A stretch of 64,000 nt of DNA from Treponema sp. (lineage in GTDB: Bacteria > Spirochaetota > Spirochaetia > Treponematales > Treponemataceae): positions 1 to 64,000 of the forward strand of contig JAEDCT010000004.1 of the NCBI GenBank assembly GCA_016294035.1. Reading direction: 5' to 3'. The position numbers and the translations under genes were made by a program. Of the stretch, positions 58,808 through 64,000 are shown one piece after another. The notes under the pieces were generated by a model. It was not told the DNA's origin and searched no databases. It saw only the letters and a list, made by a program, of their open reading frames with translations. Numbering within the stretch: position 1 is the first letter of the stretch; each line of letters opens with the position of its first letter.

Positions 58808-58837
58808 GTCACTCTCATCCGGGAGTGACTTTTTTTG
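58808..58837 (+). terminator. intrinsic terminator of tpiA
   Basis: GTCACTC pairs with GAGTGAC around an 8-nt loop, followed by eight T. The region 58838-59005 beyond it is AT-rich and presumably holds the promoter of the OmpA-family gene; no clear hexamer pair was found. Confidence 0.9.
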
Positions 58838-59005
58838 TTTCGGGAAAAGTTTTGCTAATCTTGGCAAATGAGGCTTTAGATAAACAGAATTTATTACGCT
58901 AACCTAAAATCGCGGATATGCCGATAATCATCAAAACTGTTTGTTTTTTAATTTATTCTATATACTTGCATATTGAGTTAATCAGGATAAATTTTTATCG
59001 GTGAA

Positions 59006-60469
59006 ATGAATATAAGGCGGTTTCTTGTCCGTTTATTGCTAGTTTTCTCATTCCTTGCTTCCGTTCATTCAGAGGCTGATGGTGGTCGTGTTCTGCCAAG
59101 GTTCAGGTCTCTGTCAATGAAGAATATCTATATTGAAGCAAACGGCGGAATTTCCATGCCTGTTACTTTCCTTGGAATCAAAACGTCCAGCGTTACCAAC
59201 ATGGGATTCAACTATACTGGTGGCCTTGGAATAAACTGGGATGGCTATCTTGTTGGTTTTGAATACAGCCACAACATGTGGGGTGCTGGAGCCAATGAAT
59301 TCATGCTCATTGATGATCTTAATTCAGATATTATTGCTTTCAGAATCAGGCGTGTTCTTTCATCAAGAAGTATAAATGTCTTGCCGGAATGGCTTGAAAT
59401 TGTTCCTGGTATTGGCGGCGGTCTCAATTTCTTTACTGGATCTTACTATCCCTCTGAGCGAGGAAAGGAAGATGGTCGTCTCATGGAAATCACCTTTAAC
59501 TCGGAGGGATCAGTTGCAGCTTTTGGTCGTGCATCCCTGGAATTCTCTTTCTTCTTCGGAACAAATTATTTCATTCCGTTTATTGGTGCTGACTGTAATG
59601 CATTCATGGATGAAAGTATTGGTGGAGGAATCTGTTTCTTCCCTAAATTCTACGGTGGAATCAGGACTTATCCACTGACATACATTTCAAGCCGAATTCC
59701 AAAGGCTTCCTCTTCCGGTACAGGAGGAACTTCAATTCTTGTTGAACAGAGTGTTGACTTTACGCCAAATAATGATGATGTTGGAGATATTGCTACCATC
59801 GTGCCAAAGTATTTCAACACTAAGTATGGATGTGAATCCTGGAAAGTTGTTGTGTATGACCGTTATGGAAGCCCGTTGAAAACCTGGGAAGGAACTGGTG
59901 ATGTTCCCCGAAAGATTCCATGGGACGGAGACACGGATAATAACGAGATAATTTTTTCAAATGAAATATATACTGCTTCCTTTGAGGCAGTTCCAGATAT
60001 GCGTGACAGGGAAAATCTTGGAATGGACAAGGTTACTGCCACTATTCCCATCAAAACTGGAGTGTTTGTTCAGAACGGAAAGAACAGGAAGGAAGACCGG
60101 ATCATTATCAATTCATTCTACTTTGATGCAGATGATTCTTCGTTCAATTCAATCAGTGATGAGCAGAGAAAATCCAACAGAACGGTGCTTGATCAGGTGG
60201 CCTCAGCTATTATTGACCAAAAGCCGTCAAATGTTATCATTGAAGTATATTCAAATAACGTATCAAATACAGATGAAGAAAATCTCACAGAACTGGTTCC
60301 TTTGTCTCAGAAACGTGCCAATGCGATTCTTGAGGAACTGATCAGACGTGATGTCAAAAAAGAAAATCTTTCTGCACGAGGAATGGGGGGCAGTGATCCG
60401 ATTGCCTCGTGGGAAGACAAAGCTTCCTGGTGGAAAAACCGCCGTGTTGAAATCATTCTTGAAAAATAG
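59006..60469 (+). CDS. OmpA-family outer-membrane protein with FlgD-like domain
   Basis: A 487-residue exported protein: signal peptide (MNIRRFLVRLLLVFSFLASVHS), an N-terminal part of about 220 residues built of alternating strands (probable beta-barrel), and a FlgD-like immunoglobulin domain (about 280-345, WKVVVYDRYGSPLKTWEG then WDGDTDNNEIIFSNEIYTASF). A C-terminal OmpA peptidoglycan-binding domain follows (about 368-487, with SQKRANAILEELIRRDVKKENLSARGMG and closing NRRVEIILEK). It should link outer membrane and cell wall. The giant lipoprotein gene follows after 14 bp, so they form one operon. Confidence 0.88.
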   Translation: MNIRRFLVRLLLVFSFLASVHSEADGGRVLPRFRSLSMKNIYIEANGGISMPVTFLGIKTSSVTNMGFNYTGGLGINWDGYLVGFEYSHNMWGAGANEFMLIDDLNSDIIAFRIRRVLSSRSINVLPEWLEIVPGIGGGLNFFTGSYYPSERGKEDGRLMEITFNSEGSVAAFGRASLEFSFFFGTNYFIPFIGADCNAFMDESIGGGICFFPKFYGGIRTYPLTYISSRIPKASSSGTGGTSILVEQSVDFTPNNDDVGDIATIVPKYFNTKYGCESWKVVVYDRYGSPLKTWEGTGDVPRKIPWDGDTDNNEIIFSNEIYTASFEAVPDMRDRENLGMDKVTATIPIKTGVFVQNGKNRKEDRIIINSFYFDADDSSFNSISDEQRKSNRTVLDQVASAIIDQKPSNVIIEVYSNNVSNTDEENLTELVPLSQKRANAILEELIRRDVKKENLSARGMGGSDPIASWEDKASWWKNRRVEIILEK

Positions 60470-60483
60470 GTGGAGGTAAGATA

Positions 60484-63400
60484 ATGAAAAATTTGTTTAG
60501 TAAAATCAAATCAGTTTTTTTTCTTTGTCTTGTTCTTGTCTTTGCCTCATGTTCCGATATGTTTGGCGGTTTCATGAATGATGATCAGACTTACAAAACC
60601 GGTGTGGATACTGTTACCGTAAATTCTTCTGCAGAAAGTAATCCCGTTACCCCAAACTACGAAAGCACAAACACAGAGCTTTCAAAGGGAATTGTCGTTA
60701 TAAAGAAAACAAGATCTGCTTACAATCAGATTGTCTTCGATCCGGATTTTGAGTGGAATGAGGAAAAGGGCTTAAAAAACATCTATCAGGTTGGAGTTGT
60801 TGATGAAGATACTGATAGTGATGGCGTGAAGGATATTGATAATGACGAAACCGTTACTCCGCCTCATGGATCATGCGTTCCCCTGAGCATTATAGATAAT
60901 CCTGTTCTCATTAAGTGCTATCCGTCTGATTCCCATGCAAGGGTTGAATGGTCTGCCGTAAGAACAAGAAGAGGAAATCTAGATTCAACTGTGACACCAA
61001 TTGCCAGCCCAACTGAAGTTTCCGTGAGTAGGGCTTTGGGTAATGACAGGGAATGCTCAATCAGTGTGCCTTATGGAACTACTTTAGTAACAGTAAAAAT
61101 TATTGCAGACGACAACTACTATTCAAGGACATATAAGATTGAACTTAACAAACCAGTCCGCTTTGATGAGGAATATATTGTAAAGGGTGATGATCTTTTC
61201 ACAACCTATGAGATTGATTCTGCTGAAGTTCCTGAAGGAATTGAGATTGTATCAATGAACTATGTTTCTGACTACAATTCAGAAAACATTGATCCGTCAG
61301 TGAGACAAATTACTGTTGCAGAAGGTGTTTCTTCATTGCGCATTATGTACCGTGATGTTGAAACGGGATATACTATTACAAGGCGTATTACTCTCATGCG
61401 TCCAGATGACAGGGACACAAGCATCAAGTCATTTGCTCATGTTCCTTACAGTTCCGATGCTGCAACTGATGCCAAGTCAATAAAGGTTGGATCTATTGAA
61501 TCCTTAAGATCAATAAACACAAATTTAAATGAAAGTGATGACCTGTATTATTTGAATCGTGGCGGCGGATACCAGGGAAGTGAAAACACAACTTCCTTTG
61601 CCCAGAAATCAGTATATAAAATCTGTGCCAACGCTCAGTTTGGTCAGGATTCTGTTTCATTTAAGACTGAACTGACAAATCCAAAGGCAAGCCTTTCCTA
61701 CTGTGTTGGGGACACTGATCTTGCTTCTGAAAACTGGACGAATGCTTCTGTTGATGCTGATGGAAAATATACTGTTACCGTTAATGGCTTTGAGTCAGCT
61801 GGTGAAAATCCTGTTACTCCAGTCTATCTTCGTGTCAAGACAAAGGAATACAAGCATTCTGATGGAATCCATGCAGACTATCGGTACCACAAAATTGAAA
61901 TAGTCCGTGCTGGAATTGACAATCCTAATCTTGCTTTCTTTCGTGTGGAGAAGGGACTTGTTCCTGGAGTTACGGAGTCTGGTTCAGCATATATAATTAA
62001 CGGCCTGGACAAGAGAAGTGATTTTGAATCTTATATTTCTGCAGGTTCAATTAGGGATAAGAATATTTCCACCTATGTTGATCAGCTTAAGGTAATGATC
62101 TACACAATGAACTGCGAGCAGGAAGTCTATTATACCTGTGAAGGCCCGGCAACAGAACAGTTTGAGGATCTTGATGGCGATGGTGAATATGATCATGCAC
62201 CTGAAGGTTATTGCATGCAAAAGACACTCATGCCTCTGGAAGGAAGTTCCGGAAACAACAGAAGAAGAATTGTTACTGTTGGAGCACTGGATTCTTCTGC
62301 TGTTGCTGACACTGACAATGATATTTGTGATGGTGTTACAACCATGACCTTCTATCTTAAGAAATCTGATGGAACTTTTGTGACATACAAGACTGTTAAA
62401 TTCACTAAGCCATCGCTTGATGCAATTTCATGCAAGCTTACTGTTAGGGATTATTCTTCTACAGATGGAAGTGGACGAGATTACAATAGTTCAAGTGTAA
62501 TTCCTGGATACAGTAATATTGAAATCAAGAAAAATCCTTCATCAACACATACACTAACCAGCTATACAGATGCTGCCGACTACAATATCTATTATACTGG
62601 TTCTGCCAACTGTGAGGATATTTTCTTTGATATTGTACCAAATTATGCAGGTGTATATGTACGACACACGATTCTTAATAAAGATGATGCTGTCATGTCA
62701 ATTGATGCAGACAATACTCAGTTTACAGTTACAACAAGGGCTGATGGAACTGAAATTTGGCAGTCATTCATGCGTTTGTGGTCTTCATACAAAAAGTCGT
62801 CATATATTTGTATCTATAAGGATGAAGCCTCGTATAATGCAGATCCAAATGATTTTGTTGCAATCATCAAGCTGTCTTTCTACAGAAAACCGGATGTTTC
62901 TTTGTCAACGCTGAAGTTTGGACTTGCCTCGTCTGTAAAACAGTCTAATGGAAGTGCATTCAATTCATCAAAGCCTAGATTTGAAAATGGTGCTGAGGTT
63001 CTTACGCTGCCTTATGTAAGCACGACTGAAGAAATAACTGACAACGGTGCATTGAAAGTTAAATTCCCTGTTGCAACTTCTAAGTTTGAAGTTCGCGAAA
63101 AGACCTTTGGTTCTGATGAGGAGGATGCAGCAAAGAACTGGAAGGGTACTCAGGAATCAAATGCCGGTGACCGGGGAACTGTGATTTATGGTCCTAGTGA
63201 CACATCTACAACTGAGATTTCAATTCCTGTTAAATATGAAGAAGGCATTATAAAGGCATATAGCATTTATGTTTATTGTGATTACTATGTAAACTCTCCG
63301 GTTAGCGGCCAGCCTATGGTTCCTGCACAAGAATCAAAGGAATACCTTGTTTACGTTAAACCAAAACTGAGCAACAACTCCAAGTTCTCTCTCAACCTGA

Positions 63401-64000
63401 AGCAGGAAGACGGCGACGGACTTATTGTCAGCAGTGTTACCGTTAATTCAGGCACAAATGTGGTCAAGGATGCTTCTTCTACTGTTGAATGCACGGACTA
63501 TACAAAGAGTGGTGATCTTAAGATTACTGTTGATCTTCACAAGGCAGCGGCACTGACTGTTACTGTTGATGGAACAGTTCTTGATTCATCATTTGTAGAC
63601 GACAGTAATCCGGCCAAGAGAATTATTACAATTCCTTATGATTTGTATAATTCTGACTCAAGGAAGGATACTATTGTTCCGTATGTGATTAAGGTTGATT
63701 CTGAAGATGGCCTTAACCATTCAACCTATAAGGATAAGCTTTATATTCAGGATAAGGTTAAGTCTCTTGGTTTCACAACCCAGCTTATTTCTGGAACAAG
63801 CTATAATGTAACTTCTGAATCCACTGACTGGAAGATTGGATATAATACTGACTCAATATTTAATTTCATTGCCAATAAGGCGTCTGTTTCCTATGCTGCA
63901 TCATATAAGATTGCAATCCAGGCAAACGGAGATACTTACTGGGTTACAATGGGTGCCGGCGGAACTTCTACATCAGTGGTTTCTGCATCATCAGGCTCGG
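60484..64000 (+). CDS. giant surface/periplasmic lipoprotein, 5' part (runs off window)
   Basis: Open from ATG 60484 (ribosome site GGTGGAGG) to the window end, at least 1,172 codons without a stop. The signal peptide ends LVFASC (Cys23), so it is lipid-anchored. The mature chain is Thr/Ser/Asp-rich and beta-rich, with repeated sandwich-like units of roughly 90-120 residues. A calcium-binding-type segment DEDTDSDGVKDIDND near residue 116 resembles thrombospondin type-3 motifs, and DLDGDGEYD recurs near 560. No enzyme motif was seen. It is probably a large adhesin or matrix protein acting with the OmpA-family protein encoded just upstream. Confidence 0.85.
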   Translation, partial: MKNLFSKIKSVFFLCLVLVFASCSDMFGGFMNDDQTYKTGVDTVTVNSSAESNPVTPNYESTNTELSKGIVVIKKTRSAYNQIVFDPDFEWNEEKGLKNIYQVGVVDEDTDSDGVKDIDNDETVTPPHGSCVPLSIIDNPVLIKCYPSDSHARVEWSAVRTRRGNLDSTVTPIASPTEVSVSRALGNDRECSISVPYGTTLVTVKIIADDNYYSRTYKIELNKPVRFDEEYIVKGDDLFTTYEIDSAEVPEGIEIVSMNYVSDYNSENIDPSVRQITVAEGVSSLRIMYRDVETGYTITRRITLMRPDDRDTSIKSFAHVPYSSDAATDAKSIKVGSIESLRSINTNLNESDDLYYLNRGGGYQGSENTTSFAQKSVYKICANAQFGQDSVSFKTELTNPKASLSYCVGDTDLASENWTNASVDADGKYTVTVNGFESAGENPVTPVYLRVKTKEYKHSDGIHADYRYHKIEIVRAGIDNPNLAFFRVEKGLVPGVTESGSAYIINGLDKRSDFESYISAGSIRDKNISTYVDQLKVMIYTMNCEQEVYYTCEGPATEQFEDLDGDGEYDHAPEGYCMQKTLMPLEGSSGNNRRRIVTVGALDSSAVADTDNDICDGVTTMTFYLKKSDGTFVTYKTVKFTKPSLDAISCKLTVRDYSSTDGSGRDYNSSSVIPGYSNIEIKKNPSSTHTLTSYTDAADYNIYYTGSANCEDIFFDIVPNYAGVYVRHTILNKDDAVMSIDADNTQFTVTTRADGTEIWQSFMRLWSSYKKSSYICIYKDEASYNADPNDFVAIIKLSFYRKPDVSLSTLKFGLASSVKQSNGSAFNSSKPRFENGAEVLTLPYVSTTEEITDNGALKVKFPVATSKFEVREKTFGSDEEDAAKNWKGTQESNAGDRGTVIYGPSDTSTTEISIPVKYEEGIIKAYSIYVYCDYYVNSPVSGQPMVPAQESKEYLVYVKPKLSNNSKFSLNLKQEDGDGLIVSSVTVNSGTNVVKDASSTVECTDYTKSGDLKITVDLHKAAALTVTVDGTVLDSSFVDDSNPAKRIITIPYDLYNSDSRKDTIVPYVIKVDSEDGLNHSTYKDKLYIQDKVKSLGFTTQLISGTSYNVTSESTDWKIGYNTDSIFNFIANKASVSYAASYKIAIQANGDTYWVTMGAGGTSTSVVSASSGS

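Noticed and set aside
60484..64000. Several shorter plus-strand reading frames (for example starting near 61703, 62138 and 62570) as separate genes
   Set aside because: They are out of frame within the continuous lipoprotein frame from 60484, which has signal peptide, ribosome site and consistent composition.

Overview
The window looks like chromosome from a host-associated treponeme (Spirochaetes). The evidence is AT-rich DNA, many exported proteins with relaxed lipoboxes (LTISC, FASCS, MSCS), an Lnt acyltransferase, an LptD/OstA-like outer-membrane protein directly behind uvrA (recalled as the Treponema pallidum TP0514-TP0515 order), an NHL/VWA periplasmic protein, and integron-like cassette DNA of the kind known from Treponema denticola. 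No rRNA, insertion sequence, prophage or CRISPR array is visible. Most of the window is ordinary core genome; accessory DNA is confined to a few short stretches.

Layout. 1-2.05 kb: an XRE regulator with a palindromic operator, and a lipoprotein gene broken by one stop codon and one frameshift. 2.05-7.7 kb (minus strand): HtrA protease, a formylglycine-enzyme-like lipoprotein with an exported partner, and leuS. The leuS leader carries a near copy of the leuS start plus a ladder of hairpins. 8.2-10.8 kb: a metal-resistance operon (HMA protein, Zn/Cd P-type ATPase, ArsR regulator) behind a 40-bp palindromic operator. 10.9-15.2 kb (minus): potABCD polyamine transporter with hairpin-filled spacers. 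15.4-20 kb: azlCD, a small (p)ppGpp synthetase, rplM-rpsI behind a structured leader, recX and an HTH-receiver protein. 20-22.5 kb (minus): sppA, a DUF975-like membrane protein and a CYTH protein. 22.6-32.1 kb: argS with a long structured leader, citrate synthase, EF-G, tRNA-Arg(UCU) and sufCBD.

32.1-39 kb: lnt (minus) with a histone-H1-like tail, a divergent galactokinase-like GHMP protein, surE, a TPR protein and a TPR-NHL-VWA protein. 39.0-40.26 kb: an AT-rich island bounded by three attC-like folded sites, carrying one orphan exported protein and a Phd/ParE-type toxin-antitoxin pair. This is the best candidate for acquired DNA. 40.3-43.4 kb (minus): dinB overlapping a large membrane protein. 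43.5-48.1 kb: a possible GHKL-like protein, a lipoprotein, trmB and ligA. 48.1-55.2 kb: recO (minus), uvrA and lptD-like. 55.3-64 kb: a small helical protein, an HPt protein, lepB, tpiA, an OmpA-family protein and the first 1,172 codons of a giant lipoprotein that runs off the window.

Two themes cross gene boundaries. First, several genes without a Shine-Dalgarno site have a good -10 hexamer 6-9 nt before the start codon (xre, the HTH-receiver gene, the CYTH gene, lnt, the dinB-linked membrane gene, lepB, the (p)ppGpp synthetase), which predicts leaderless mRNAs. Second, leuS, argS, rplM and the pot operon have unusually structured untranslated segments, some with mutually exclusive pairings, which suggests RNA-level control.
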